A stretch of DNA of 64,000 nucleotides from Burhinus oedicnemus. Lineage: Eukaryota > Chordata > Aves > Charadriiformes > Burhinidae. A program made the translations under genes and the position numbers. The notes beneath the pieces are model-generated. The model was not told the DNA's origin and did no database searches. It was given only the letters and a program-made list of their open reading frames with translations. The stretch's first letter is position 1; every line of letters starts with the position of its first letter. Below are positions 25,560 through 38,060 of this stretch, piece after piece. The DNA lies in the NCBI GenBank assembly GCA_008921705.1, contig VFFE01007583.1, positions 2,303,052 through 2,367,051 of the forward strand, written 5' to 3'.

Positions 25560-26430
25560 AAGAACCTCATTCTGTTTGTTTTGAACATGGTTTCTCCTGC
25601 CTTCATGTGGTGCTCTCAAGGCTTGGAACCGTTGATCTCTCTCCAGCTTCACCATGCCACATATAATCCTATGGATCATCGTCATTACTCTTCTCAGGTG
25701 TCACTGCTCCAAACTGCAGTTTCCCAATATACCCGTTCTGCACACAGAAGCCAGAGCGTATCTTCGATGGTCCTGACTGCCGCCTTCCGAGCCTTTCCAG
25801 TTCTCTATACCCTTTTTTAAAATGGGAGCATGAGTACTGAATGCAACGTTTCAAGGTGCAAGTTAACCATGGATTTATACTAGTGGCATATCAATGTTTT
25901 CTGGTTTGTTCTCTTTTTTTTTTTTTTCTTCTAATTCCTGGCATTTTGTTCACTTTTCTGACAACTACCAAGCACTGATCTGACATTTTCATGACACTTG
26001 CTATCCAATCAATCACAATCCCTGCTGTTAACAGGGTTATGAGAGATAACCTCACTCCTGCAGGGTAATGGTAAACTCAAGGAACCATCATTTTATACAT
26101 GATGTTAGAATTATTTTTTCCTATGTTTATTACTTTACATTTATTTGCACTGAATTTTACCACCTATTTTGTTCTATTCTTATGAGGCCCTTCTGCAATT
26201 CCTTACAATCAGGGTGCAGCCTTTGCCACCGCATTGTTTGCTTCTTTTTCCAGCTTATTTATCAATATATTGAAGAACATGGACTTCCACCTAGGTCCCT
26301 TATAACCTCATTTGTGATTTCTTTCCACTGCAAGAATGGACAATTTACTCCTGCTCTCTGTTTCTTGTCTTTTATTTACCCATAAATGCTTATCCATGTG
26401 AAGATTTTCCCCCACGCTTTTTAACCTATT
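25560..26430 (-). mobile_element. Ancient CR1/L3-type LINE relic (ORF2 region), antisense
   Basis: Read on the minus strand, 26430 down to about 26070 matches the RT region of old CR1/L3-like LINEs. The complement encodes degraded versions of the block after the motif B region (an NIFINDLEK-like stretch from the complement of TTATCAATATATTGAAGAACA) and the later LxLQKDLxKL...MQFNADKCK-like stretch (complement of TGCACTGAATTTTACCACCTA). The diagnostic plus-strand words are TTACTTTACATTTATTTGCA, ATGAGGCCCTTCTGCAATTC and TTTCCAGCTTATTTATCAAT. The homology continues less clearly to about 25560, with the ORF2 3' part. Many indels separate the pieces and no frame is open. It is far more diverged than copies A and B. 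Boundaries are approximate. Confidence 0.75.
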
Positions 26431-29400
26431 CATGTTTTTAACTATCTTTAAACATATTTTAACTATTTAAACCACCCCAAAACTACTAAAAATGAAACAA
26501 GCTATAAATGATGACTAATACAGAGCTTTAACAAAGTTTTAATCAATTTTATCAGAAGTCTGCAGCTGAGAATCAAACTCTGTTTTTTCCACAATGGAGG
26601 TGCATGCTGACTTGGTTTATGCCAGTGGAAAACTCAAAGATGACGGCAACTCAGACACATATAGTTAAGCCAGCTTTACCCTCACAGGTTTGATCGCACA
26701 ACTGCTGCAGTGGCAAAAACCTCACTGCAGACTAACCAAGTTGATAACCTCTCACCTTCTCAGGAATGTTTTGTTTCAGGCTATTTTGTCTTGAAATGTA
26801 GAAATATTGAATGGGTACTTCAGGCAATCAGTTTACAAACAGCAAAGAATTTCATTAAGAGTGAACCACAGAGATGATCTGTTGTTTAGCAGTTCATGGG
26901 AAAACCTGAGATGTCTAGGGAAGGAAAAGATGGGTTATGTCTATGTAAACAAAAAAACATTTAATTCAATTGCTTGAGAGGAGTTCTTCAAAACATTGTC
27001 CTGATTACTGTGGATTTGTAGAACTGAACAGTGTGAACAGTTGTGACTGCTGTATGAAGAGGAAAGAGAGGGAACTGTTTGCCCTATTCAGTGTGTTTTT
27101 ATACTGCCCTCTTTTTGCAATTTCAAGATGAAAATACACCTCTTTCATGCTTGGCTACATCTGAAATTAAATTGTTGGTATTCTTTCATTGGCTCAATAA
27201 CTTTATAAGTAAGATTGTTAGCTCATAAATTTCTAGTCTAGTTACTACCTATGATACAATACCTCTGACTGTATTTGTTTACTTTTCTTGTGCTAGAATT
27301 TTCACTGAACATCTGTAAAATAAGTTGAAAGTCTATTACACTTTCAGCTTCATCAGTGTTTAACAAGCTCTGAAATTCAGCTTTAAACCAATCCAAGCAA
27401 GTTTATTTTTGATTCTTGAAGAATCTTTAAATTTAGATAGTTATGATTAAATCGTTGCCATTAAATAGCAGTAGTGTTAAATAATTTTTGGAGCTGAACT
27501 TGTATTTGTGAGTTCAATAAGGAAGTTGTTTCGCCTCTAATAGCTAACTGTTTGTTAAATATAAACATTTTCCATGATTAAGAAAGACAAATATTTTTGA
27601 CATTAATGTATACTGGTAGCATCAAATTATTTTGTTGTATTCTACATTTACCACCTGCAAGCTTATACATACCAAAGAAATCAGAAAATTGGTTCATTCT
27701 TAAGACGTAAAATCGTGCAGCAAAACATGCAATATTCACAGGTATAGTTCTCAGACGAGATCTGAGATGTTAAGCACTGAAAATATTCCTTTAAAGGAAG
27801 CCTGTCCTTTGGGACAGCAGACATTCAGGGGTTTACGATATGCTATTCAAGCATGCAAAGAGCTGAATGTGCCATCAGGAATGACAACTTGTGGGAAGGG
27901 TGGTGAGCAGAAATGCTGATGGAGATAGTAAGAACCGAAGCAGATGACATATCTGTTGTGTAGGAGTATCTGATTTTCATGTCTGCATTTTACTAATGAA
28001 TCTGTTACTTAATTGCTCAGCCCATGAAAGAGCAAGACTTCAAATGTGGCAATGCAGCCACATGTCAGACTACGCAGCACTTATGTACCTGTTACCTGAG
28101 GATTATCACTTAGGTACCCAAACAAGGGTAAGTGACTTTCTTTTGCATAAACAGCACTCCAGAACCACATCCAGTTAAGGGCTCTGGTGAATAGTAAAGA
28201 TAATGCAACGTAGACATGTTGTATCTGAGGAATATGGACATATCAGAATGAACTTTCACTTGATGCACATATTAAGTAGTGTGTGTTACATAGGGTGAAT
28301 GATATTCCCTAGAGCTATCAGGTATACAAAAGTACCTTGCTACTTGTGAAGCTGGATAACTCTAAAAGTAGTATTCGCTGAAGGTATGGTACAGCATTCT
28401 TTTCCTCCTCTGCCAGAAAAGCCCCGAGCAATTCTTGATCTCTGACTGTCATATGGAAATACAGCTCTTACGATCTGAGGATCCAAAGGAAAACAACATG
28501 CCCTGCTTGAGAAAAAGGAACAGACGATGTTTTAAAATTCCCCATATGTGACAGATCTGAATGCAGTGGGGATGCAGGAGTAGCCCAGCAGCATGACATC
28601 TCTTGCGCCATGGGACATATGGGGGAAGGGGCAGCATAAGTACCTGGGAACCCATCTGGTAAATCGACCCCATGCTCCATTTGAAGCTTTCCCAACCATG
28701 CTGCCAGTGAGACAAGCCCCAGCAGTTCCTCCAGACCTTTCTCCTCTGCAAAAATGGACACATCTTCCTTTGGAGACTATTAACATCAATATGTACATTC
28801 CACAGCCTAAAGAGTGAGTCACAAATAATTCATGTGCTCCTGTTGAACAGAAGTAAAGGGCACCACAGAGAAAGAAAAACGTGTGCTATATCTAATGCGC
28901 AACAATGGCATGTGGTCAGTAGGAAGAAATAAAAAAAGCAAGCTACTCCATTATGTATAATTTATGAACAGAAAAGGAACTAAGTTAGCTGATTTAATTT
29001 CAGTTATTTGATCATAATTTAGGAAGCTTTCTAATAACTCAAAGTATTGTGAAGATAACAATTTGGAGCACAGTATAAATTAATTAGCACTAGCAAAAGT
29101 CCTATGCTATGTATCTTCCTAGTACTTGCAAGTATGACAATATTTCTATTAGATTTTGACAGCTGATTTTACAGCTCTTAATACACTTAATGGACATGTT
29201 TGACACCCAAGCAGTTCTATCACCTATTTAATTTGCTTGTGTTCTCAAATCCAGAGTTATTTTCTGAACACATGGTTGGTAGGTTTTGTTTGTTTTTGTT
29301 CTGTAACCATTAAACATATCACAAATTACAGAATTTAGAGGCAGTTAGAGGGTGTTGTTACTGTAATTGCCAGCTGGGTAGGAGATGTTTTGAAATTAAT

Positions 29401-30587
29401 TTCTTATTTTCAAGAAAGAAGAAAATAATTCTTTTCAGTTGTTGACATTTTGATATAGTTTCACATAGTCAGTAATAATAAAGGCAGTCCTTAGCACTCA
29501 GGAAAAACTAATGCAGAGACTCAGAAATGGGGCAGCTGGAAAAAAGCACACTCAAGAGTAAAGAACAAGCTCCTGAGAGGTCCGTAGCCTAGGAGAAGAA
29601 AAATTACAGCAAACCTTATTGGTCAGCAATAGCAAGAGGTTAGAAGAAAAAAAGGTGCTCTAAAAATGCTTTATTGATGACAAAAACAGGAGTATTATTC
29701 TTGGAATGAAAGCTCTGGCTTAAAATAGCTCCAGTGTGTGTCTGAGTTAAAATGGGGATGCAAACAGAAGAAAACAACTGTTCCTAGTTGTATTTAGGAT
29801 CTCCTGATGTTTGACTAATTGCTAGGTATTGCTTCAAGTAGGAGAGGACCTTTTCTGCATGGTGTAAGTAAAGCAGTACTTTAATATCAGAGTGATTTGA
29901 TATTATGTGTTCAGTGATTCACCTGATGTTTGCTTCTGCAAATATACTGAGTATTTTTCTTTATTTTGGTAAGATAATTCTGATGTTTGTCTTTAGTATA
30001 TACACACAGTATATATATTATATTTATGTGTATATATATATAGCTATATCTGGAATATGAGTGGTAGAAATAAAGGGAAAAAACAAGTACATTTTGAATT
30101 CATCAAAAAGGCCTCACACACATGCTTTTTGTAGGATGAACAATGAATGAATGCTTCCATATTTGATTATAGCTTATTAAGTACAACTATTATAACAAAA
30201 TAAACCAGCTTGGACTGCAAAAGTTATTACATATTCTTTGGTAGTGAGAAAATACCAGACAAAATGTATCTATGTAGAATTATTTTTGTCTCTTCGTGTA
30301 CCCATCTTGTGCATTGAGTGAGTTTAGGAGGCAGAGTGAAAGTGGGAGCTGTAAGAAGAGCATATGATCAGGTAACTGAAAGGTGTTTCCCGATACCCAG
30401 TGAGAGAATTACAGTTTTGCAGAAAAGTCTGAATACATCAGTTCCTTATTTTGGTGTGCTTGACTTTGCTATCTAATTTTTGCTTTTCCAATTTAACCTT
30501 TTATTATAGATCTTTCAACGAGTTGAATTAAGGGCTTTCATTAAGGGGAAGGGTTAAAAATAAATATACATAAATTGGGTCTTCAAC
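26431..30587. other. Non-coding AT-rich stretch
   Basis: No gene recognised. The block 28440-28820 is richer in GC and open in several frames on both strands (up to 104 codons), which suggests low stop-codon content rather than a gene; no protein family is visible. The region 27340-27640 is rich in homeodomain-type words (TTTAATT, TGATTAAAT, TTAAATAATT) and could be an old conserved block. A TA/TG microsatellite at 29996-30050 is listed separately. Confidence 0.55.
29996..30050. repeat. TA/TG-rich microsatellite
   Basis: Alternating purine-pyrimidine DNA (GTATATACACACAGTATATA, then TATTTATGTG followed by a TA run). It is an imperfect compound simple repeat, prone to slippage. Confidence 0.75.
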
Positions 30588-30732
30588 TTTGGAGATATTC
30601 AGACCTTGACTTGGATGAGGCTGTGAGCAAACTGATTTAACTTTGAAGTAAGACCTACCCTGAGCAGAGGGTGGAACGAGAGGACCTTCAGATGTCCCTT
30701 CCAGCCTCAGTTGTGCTGTGTTGTGTGATAAT
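30588..30732 (+). mobile_element. Old CR1 3' fragment
   Basis: The sequence follows the CR1 3' end colinearly: TTTGGAGATATTCAGACC (end of ORF2), GGATGAGGCTGTGAGCAAAC, AACTTTGAAGTAAGACCTAC, CTGAGCAGAGGGTGGAACGA and then GATGTCCCTTCCAGCCTCAG. The terminal octamers have decayed (GTGCTGTGTTGTGTGAT). Only about 145 bp remain. The substitutions suggest an older insertion than copies A and B. Confidence 0.8.
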
Positions 30733-31533
30733 AGATCCTGCCTGAACAAAGTCAAAGAAGTGATCATCCCTTTGACTTCTTAATTTACAGAACTGATTAG
30801 GTTGATTGTCACCTGCACTTTGTTATTGGTAGTGTGTAAGGTAGAGTGTACGGTGGGGTGAAGGGTGGGATGGAGAAGAAGCACCACTGAATTTAGGGCT
30901 CAAATGAGTTACTAGGAATAGACCACTTTTTCCCACTTTTATTTGCCTCCTTGTATTTGGTCCCAGTACTTCCCTCCATGTATGTTTAAGGTTGTGAATT
31001 AGAACTGGAGGGCTGATCAGAGCCTCTCAGCCTTCCCTCTTCTTACATCTCTTCTTCAACCACTGATGTATTTCTACTTTATGATTTGCCATTGTCACTG
31101 TTGCCAAGGAGTTGGCATCAGCCCAGCCCTTAGATTAGGATGTTCATGTTCAATTTTTATCTTGGTCAGTTTGCTACGTCTTCCCTGAGGAAACAAGCTA
31201 TAAAAAAGAAATCTTGGCTTTCAGCTGATTATATCACAACCACACCTGAGCAGAGCAGCGGAGGCAAAGAAAAGACACTTCTCAAATCCCTGGACTTTTT
31301 CCACATCCAATTTCAGACACTGATGGCAAACATTAGAGACGTCAGAACTTCTCAGAAGATTCCACAAAATCATTTATAACGAAAGATGTCAAGCAAACTT
31401 ACCAGAAAGCCACTACCAGATCACTTGATGATAAATAGACTAAATAGGAAAGATATTCAGAGTCACCAAGCAAACCATGAGATATGTAAATTGTGATTTG
31501 CAGCTAGACAATCTTGGCATGTTCATGCATGCA

Positions 31534-31565
31534 TATACACACACAGGCACACACACAAACATACA
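31534..31565. repeat. (CA)n microsatellite, interrupted
   Basis: ATACACACACAGGCACACAC followed by ACAAACATACAG. This is a short interrupted dinucleotide repeat, with ATGCATGCATAT just upstream; the alternating purine-pyrimidine run is a possible Z-DNA former. Confidence 0.75.
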
Positions 31566-32297
31566 GAGAAGAAAAATACGATATTCCCGAAGCCTAAGTG
31601 AACAATTATTTCTGTAAGAGTACGACATAGTGGTCTTATAAAATATGAACTGGTGGTAGAAATTAAAGAAAAAACAAAACACAAATCAACACAGAAGATG
31701 AGGATGCAAATGGAAGTTTACATAACACAGAACTTTTATATTAGAGTAAAAAAGACGTGCTTTCCTGTAAATCCCAGCAGATCGCTTAAAATACCACTGC
31801 ACAATAAATTACCATCAGAAGTTATATATAGAAAACCAGATTTGTTGGTAGTCCTGAAACACAGCATTAAAATACAAAACTCCACGTGCTAATCTACAGA
31901 AGGCTGGTCTGAGAAATCCAGTGATCTCTTTGGACCTATGAAGTGCATGGAAGTAACTTTAATAGTCAGTAATATTAAACTTCATTATTTGTAAGCCTGT
32001 TTATCACTACTATTAGAAAAAGTAATTCATTTATAACAAAGAGAAGTAAATATTATTTGTAAAGGTAATTTACAAAATGGATACTTTCTATGGTAGTAGC
32101 ATGCTTTATACCAGCCCGTGGTAATACAACCTCTACCCATTTTATACAGTTGGCTAAGCTTACGAACTATGCATGTATAGGAGAGCACCAACTGATTAAA
32201 TGTAGTGTTTGCTACAGAATATTGTGCCATGGCATTTTGCAGCACACGAACCAGTGAAATATTCCAGTATCTGCCATTTGGCTTCTTTGGTTGAACA

Positions 32298-32368
32298 CTA
32301 TATATATATAGGTGTGTCTGTGCATGTACATGTAAATGTACACACGTATACAAGTATATATGCATATG
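32298..32368. repeat. Alternating TA/TG/CA tract
   Basis: A TA run is followed by GTGTGTCTGTGCATGTACAT, then GTAAATGTACACACGTATAC and AAGTATATATGCATATG. Nearly continuous purine-pyrimidine alternation over about 70 bp with several self-complementary words (TGTACA, ATGCAT). Confidence 0.65.
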
Positions 32369-32722
32369 TTCATTTCTCTTATATGACCACTCCATGGTGG
32401 GAACTTCAGATATCAAGATCCATTTGTGCTATTTCTAGTCGCTGGTCATCACTAACAGCAAAGCCCATGCCAACCCAGCCTTCTGCCTGTTATTACTGAG
32501 TGACTGCTGTCTCCAACCGCCTCCATAACACTAACCCTGTGGTTATATCTCCTGCTGCGTGGGAGTTGAGAGCCTTTTTAGAGTCTAGTAACTAAGCTCT
32601 AATGACTCAGGTGTCAGATAGATTATTTAGCATTTTTTAACTTGCTGGGTTTTTTTAACAACTTGTTATAGTCAGTTGTGCAGTCAAGTTCTTACTTGCA
32701 CAAGTTGTTTTTTTTCACAGTT

Positions 32723-32730
32723 TGACGTCA
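32723..32730. promoter_or_regulatory. Perfect CRE palindrome TGACGTCA
   Basis: TGACGTCA is the full consensus for CREB/ATF-family bZIP proteins. A second half site, ACGTCA, lies at 32810-32815 within AGAACGTCACAATTAAGG. CpG-containing full CREs are infrequent in CpG-depleted AT-rich DNA, which makes the pair notable. There is no adjacent TATA box or gene start I can support, so whether it is used is unknown. Confidence 0.3.
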
Positions 32731-33421
32731 CAAAAGGTTTTTCTAACAAGCATAGTTTCCCTCCCCCACAGTCCAAAAGGAAACATTTTATATCAGTCTT
32801 TAAAACAGAACGTCACAATTAAGGTCAACCAAGAAGATTAAAAAAACCCAAAACCAACAGCAACTATAAAACTTTTAATCTACTATTTGCTAGTGGTTCT
32901 TGGCATACTGCTGCCTTCAGAAAACACTCCTAGAAAATGTCCTGGTATAGCGTTACTGATCTGGCATTTCTAGAGCAACATGATTTTCTTACCTTCAGTA
33001 ATTCATTCTTAATTGCAAAGTGCTTTCAAGGCCTCGGATGGAAAGCAATATAGAACTGCAAAGCATTATAATTAATAATACAAGTGAAAATTAAACGTTC
33101 TGTGAAGCACAGGTAACAATTTGTTTATATGTCTGTCTGTGCAACCCTTTCTTGCTATGTTTCTTAAGGAGATTTGTATAAGTGAAAAATAATTTATATT
33201 GCCAAAGCATTTTTCCTACATTTTTATGCTGTCTTTTCAATAAGCTACTTTTAGCAACTCATGCTCAGCTTCTGTGCTATAAATGCATGTGTAATAACTG
33301 GAAAGTGTGGCTCGTGAACAATTAACAAGTTGGTGAAGGATATCTGAGGCTTATTTTCATATTCTTATTCCCTTCATCTTCTTATTCATCTTTCATCTTC
33401 TTATTAATTTTCTTATAACCC

Positions 33422-33628
33422 TTCACAGAAAGGGTTATCAAGCATTGGAACAGGCTGCCCAGGGAAGTGGGGGAATCGCTGTCCCTGGAGGTATTTAAAA
33501 GACAGGTAGATGTGGTACTGAGGGACATGGTTTAGTGGTGGTTTTGGCAGTGTTAGGTTGATGGTTGGACTCAATGATCTTAAAGGTCCCTTCCAACCTA
33601 GACAGTTCTATGATTCTGTGATTCTATT
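33422..33628 (+). mobile_element. CR1 3' fragment, TTAGTGG-type UTR
   Basis: The fragment begins TTCACAGAAAGGG, in the last part of ORF2, and reads GGAACAGGCTGCCCAGGGAA, CCTGGAGGTATTTAAAAGAC and GGACATGGTTTAGTGGTGG. The UTR GGTTGGACTCAATGATCTTA follows, then CTTCCAACCTAG and octamers ATTCTGTG and ATTCTATT. The ORF2 stop is the TAG in GGTTTAGTGG, as in copy B. About 207 bp survive, and identity to copy B over the same region looks high by eye. Probably the same or a sister subfamily. Confidence 0.93.
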
Positions 33629-36600
33629 TATCTGAGGTTTTTTCTTCACTCCTTTCCAAGTCAAAATAAAAGCTTACCAAGAGAAATATCAATTAAAAAT
33701 TATTTACTTCTGCAAAAGCTATATTTAAAAAAATATATGGAATTAGATTTCAGGTAACCAACCAATCAGAGGATTAAAAAATAAGTCCACATACATTATA
33801 TTTTCATACATATCTTTATTGTCGATGACCATATGCTTACCTTCCAATTATAATAATAATAAATTCAGAAAAAACATAGTTATGATGCCATATATAACTC
33901 TAACTAAGAGTCAAAATCTGTCTTCCTTGATGCAGATATAATTGCCTTGATTATATTTTAAATCATTCACATTCTTATTGGCTCAGGAATTATTTTTTTT
34001 TGTACCCGACATCTAATATGAACTTAAATGGTCTATTTTGTTATCAGACTTGGATGTCATTTTTAATTTTACTATATTTAAGTGTGATTTATTCTCAATG
34101 GCTACTTTGAGAAACTGTATAGGAAGGACGAAAAAACTTTTCTTATTCAAGTGTTCTCTAAATAAAAAAAATTGTATGGATATCTCAACAGTAACTAAAG
34201 ATAAAAATTCCCTGTAGAATTTATTTTCTGTTTAGAAAAAAAAATCAAATGCAAAAAATATGATCATTTAAAACCTATTCTATTTGAAGAGAAATATTTT
34301 GAATATATACTGACATGTAAGATACATCTGTTCTCACTAGGAATTTAAAAGTTAGCTGTTTAAGCCTCAACTAGCCTTTTTAGACCTGTTTTATAATCAG
34401 AGGAGAGAAACAGACACATCATAGTGATCCATTTTATTGCAGAATAAGATTAAGTTAGTATTCTTTAGGTGGGTCATATAAATCAACCTCTGCATTTTTT
34501 TTCCTGTAGAGGAGACCACCCATTTCTATGACTAGTTAAGACCTAGACATTTCACTCTTAGATATTTAAAGTTTCCTATCACTACACCTGCAGAATTTTG
34601 ACACACACACTTTTCTATTTAAAATCCTAAAAAGACATTGCGTTTTGGACTCTACAACTATTCCAACAGTTTAAAAATGCCTTCCTGCTAAAGCAGAAGC
34701 TAACATAAGGTTGTGGTGAAATACAGCGTGTACTGTATTTGTCATGTTATCACACAATCATTCATGATCTCAAGAGAAAAAGAAAGAACTTCTTCAATGA
34801 AAAGCACGTAGATTTAGAACATGACACACTTTTCATTGAACTATGGCATTGACTCCTTACCACTTTAAAGTAATCACATTTTCTTCTTCAGAAGATCATT
34901 ACAACTTTTATTAAAATCAGAGCAAAAAATAGCTGAAAAAGAATGTATATATTATGTTGCAATATGCATGTTTCATACTGTGTTCATGCTGCAGTGTTGG
35001 ACAAGTTTGAGGTATTTAATACTGGAGGAGTTTACGGACTGTGACATCACAGCCAATCTGAGTTTTCAATCTGAGTTTAGCAGATACTACTAAAATAATA
35101 TATATTACAGGATTTTTATCAATGTCATTTGGAATTATTTTAGGGGAATGAACCTTTTTTTCACTTAAGTTTACTTTTCTGTATTTCTATATTTCTGACT
35201 TATGATGTATGATATTTGTAGGAGTAAAGTTGCAATACAAAATTCTGACACCCCATTCTGAAAATTCTTCAGATTTTTTTTTAATGAAAAATTTGAAAAG
35301 TACTTTCACTTATCACTTTTAGACATAAAAATTTACCACATAGAAGATTTCCCATTTTCACTCAGCTTTATGAGTAATACCAAACTCATCACAGAACTCA
35401 GCCATAGGAATAAATATTGGGAACAGGCGTCCATAGTTAATTAAGTTTCACACTCTCTCCTGCCAGAGTTCAACAGCTCTTGCATTAGGCATATTTTGGA
35501 ACTATGCCACCTTTTAAACAAATACCACCTGTCTCTCTGCTGGAGACAAGGAGACATCCATCAGGCTTGATAGATTGTGAATCCTCTAAACACAGTGAAA
35601 AGACTATTATCTGAGCTGAAAGCAAAGGGGAAAAGGAAGACTTTGCAAGTTAAACTCCCCTACTTTGTGGTAATGTCCATCTCAGTGCATCTAATTCATA
35701 AAGACACTATTCTAATGATTTCCAATATATTCAAGTACTGTGGGTATCATCCACTGTTTTACTGGAACTACAGCCTTCTCCTAGTCTGGCTCCAAACTTC
35801 TCTGTGACGCCAAGTTTTAATATCTACTGTTGTTTTCTGGTTCCTTTTTATGTCTTTAGTATAACAAAAACATACATTTTCTTCAAGGAAGCTGTTCAGA
35901 AGTTGTTCAAAAGTCAGAATTTCTTTTCAAACATCCTCCCCATCCCAAAAAAAGAAAAAAAGAGTGCTGATTCTGAATGCCAAGTAGAGATTTCTCAGAG
36001 AATGGAAAGTTTCAAGTGACTTTCACCACTTTACCCACAGGTAATTCAATCTGACCTCAACCCTGTGAGCTGCTTACAGGGAATGAGGATCAGCTTGAAG
36101 TGTCTTGTGAACTCAGCTGAAGGAGTCAGAGGAATTCCCTAGGCTGGAAATGAGATCTCTGTAAAGTCTGAAAGCCCAGCAGAGGAGTTAAGATCTTCTA
36201 CTCAGTCTTCTATCTTCTAGTAGACCCTCAACGACTTGTAAGCAGTGACACTTCCCTTGGGTAACTCTTCCTCTGCAACAGTATTTCTCCCACCAAGCTA
36301 CTTACGGCGCAGACCAGCGAGGTACCATCATCCAGCTAGACCTTGCAAAATGTAGACAGTCCAGGTAAATTTTTCCCATTTCTGTCTGAAGGTTCCACTA
36401 AATAACCCAGCTTGAGGATTCAGATCTTTAAGGAGTTCAAGTAGGCACTTACTAGTGAGTATTTCTCTCTGATGCTGTACTCTGTGTTAGATCTCCTTCG
36501 CAGGCACCCGGTCCTAGACTTTTTCAGTGTCTCTCCAGTGAAGTCACCAGGGAAACAGGGAATCCATATGAACTTTAAGCAAAAATTTAGTTGCTTAGAA

Positions 36601-37956
36601 ATGAAACTTTTGCTACCCACGAGATCCAAGCAGAATTATTTATGAGAGCTCTTCTGTATCATAAAAGGAAAGAGAAATAGATGTTATGTAGACGTAAAGC
36701 TGTTTCAAGCAGGGCTTTCCCAGTTCACCAACAAAGAGAATAGAAAACACATTCCTTCTGGAATGTTATTGTACATTACAGTATTTTTTTTCTGAGCCAT
36801 CATATATTATGTGATTGTTCCGCAGGTTTTAACGGGCGAGAGTACTTCATCTTGGTTATAGGGTTTTGATGTATTGTAAGGGATTGCAATTGGCTATGCA
36901 AGAAACATATGAAAAATGTTTCTCCATTTTCAAATGTTTAGGGTAACGATGCACACAGCATTCATTACCTCAGACCACAAGCTACACTGAAGGTGGATCT
37001 GGGAGGGAAAGTGGAGATGTGACTTCTGGCAGAACTTGCTAATATTATTCCAATTTAAGGCAATTCATCTTTGTCAACAATTAGTATGACAGACAAAATT
37101 GGCTTAAATGATTGATCTACTCTCTAAGTGACATAACAGCTGATGAACCTGGCCATATAGGTTAGAAAGTCAAAATGAAAATCATAATGAATAGCATTAT
37201 GCAAATTTATATCAAGCCAAAGAATTGGGAAAAAAAAAATTCAGTCTTAACCATAAAATCTCTGATTCTTAAGAATGGTTGTTTTGAGAAAAATAAGTGA
37301 AAAAGGACAGATTAGATACCTTTGGAAGCCAGTCCCTTTCTAGTTTTAACACAGAAAACTGCTGCTAACAGGAGTTATAGGGACTTTTGCATTAAAAAGC
37401 TGGTATTTCTCCCAGTGAAACATGTCATGCAATATTCTTTACAATTGAAATGCAGCTACGTGAGAACTAAAGTGAGGATTAACAGTTTGGAAAGGATGAA
37501 CAAAGTTTGGTAAAATTATTTTGTATGAAGTAGGAATTAGTTATGCATACATCACACAAGATTTCTGCTCTTGGTAGTATTAATCCATTAAGCCTGGGAG
37601 TCCCTCCATACTCCGGGACCTGGGCAGCCCCTGATTGCTCTCCAGCATGTACTGGGGTGAAACTGGAGTGTGCGTGAGCCTTTCTCCCCATCACAAGAGG
37701 TAACACAGGAAAATAGTCCAGGCCTCAAGGTCTGTGGTTAAACTTTAGTTTTGCACGTCGGAAGAAGGAAGAATTATAAATTCCAAAGGCAGCATTATAA
37801 ATAAACTTGCAAAAGCAAAACATTAATACTGCTTTGGATTTTTGAGATCAATACAGTACTTTCCTGATTATGTGAGCTTGTTGTATGATGGATACTTTTA
37901 AATGTCTAGTTTATATGAGTCTTTGTACTTATTTACTTAAATGCGTAAAAAAGAAT
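33629..37956. other. Non-coding AT-rich stretch
   Basis: No gene recognised; reading frames do not exceed 76 codons. The block 37080-37240 has a cluster of TGATTGAT (37109-37116), ACATAACAGCTGATG, CATAATGAAT and ATGCAAAT (37199-37206) and is discussed as a possible conserved enhancer-like element. A run of A9 lies near 37231. No other structure was found. Confidence 0.55.
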
Positions 37957-38060
37957 TATAGAATCATAGAATCATTTAGGTTGGTACAGACCTTTAAGAT
38001 CATCAAGTCCAACCATTAACCTAGCACCACCAAATCCACCACTCAACCACGTCCTTAAAA
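37957..38060 (-). mobile_element. CR1 3' terminal fragment, antisense
   Basis: On the plus strand it starts with TATAGAATCATAGAATCAT, the complement of two ATTCTATG octamers. It continues AGGTTGGTACAGACCTTTAA, GATCATCAAGTCCAACCATT and CACCACTCAACCACGTCCTT. This is the complement of a TTAGTGG-type CR1 UTR like copy B and the 33.4 kb fragment, with small deletions. Only about 100 bp remain. Confidence 0.92.

Larger units (their letters stand above)
30733..33421. other. Non-coding stretch with simple repeats and CRE-like sites
   Basis: No gene recognised; reading frames of up to 129 codons (32027-32416 -) overlap alternating-purine-pyrimidine DNA and are not protein-like. Simple repeats at 31534-31565 and 32298-32368 and a CRE at 32723-32730 are given separately. 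A 14-bp exact duplication, TTCATCTTCTTATT (33373-33386 and 33392-33405), lies next to the CR1 fragment that follows. Confidence 0.55.

Noticed and set aside
26068..26385. 105-codon plus-strand open frame
   Set aside because: It is the antisense strand of the ancient CR1/L3 RT relic; the openness comes from the complement of old coding sequence.
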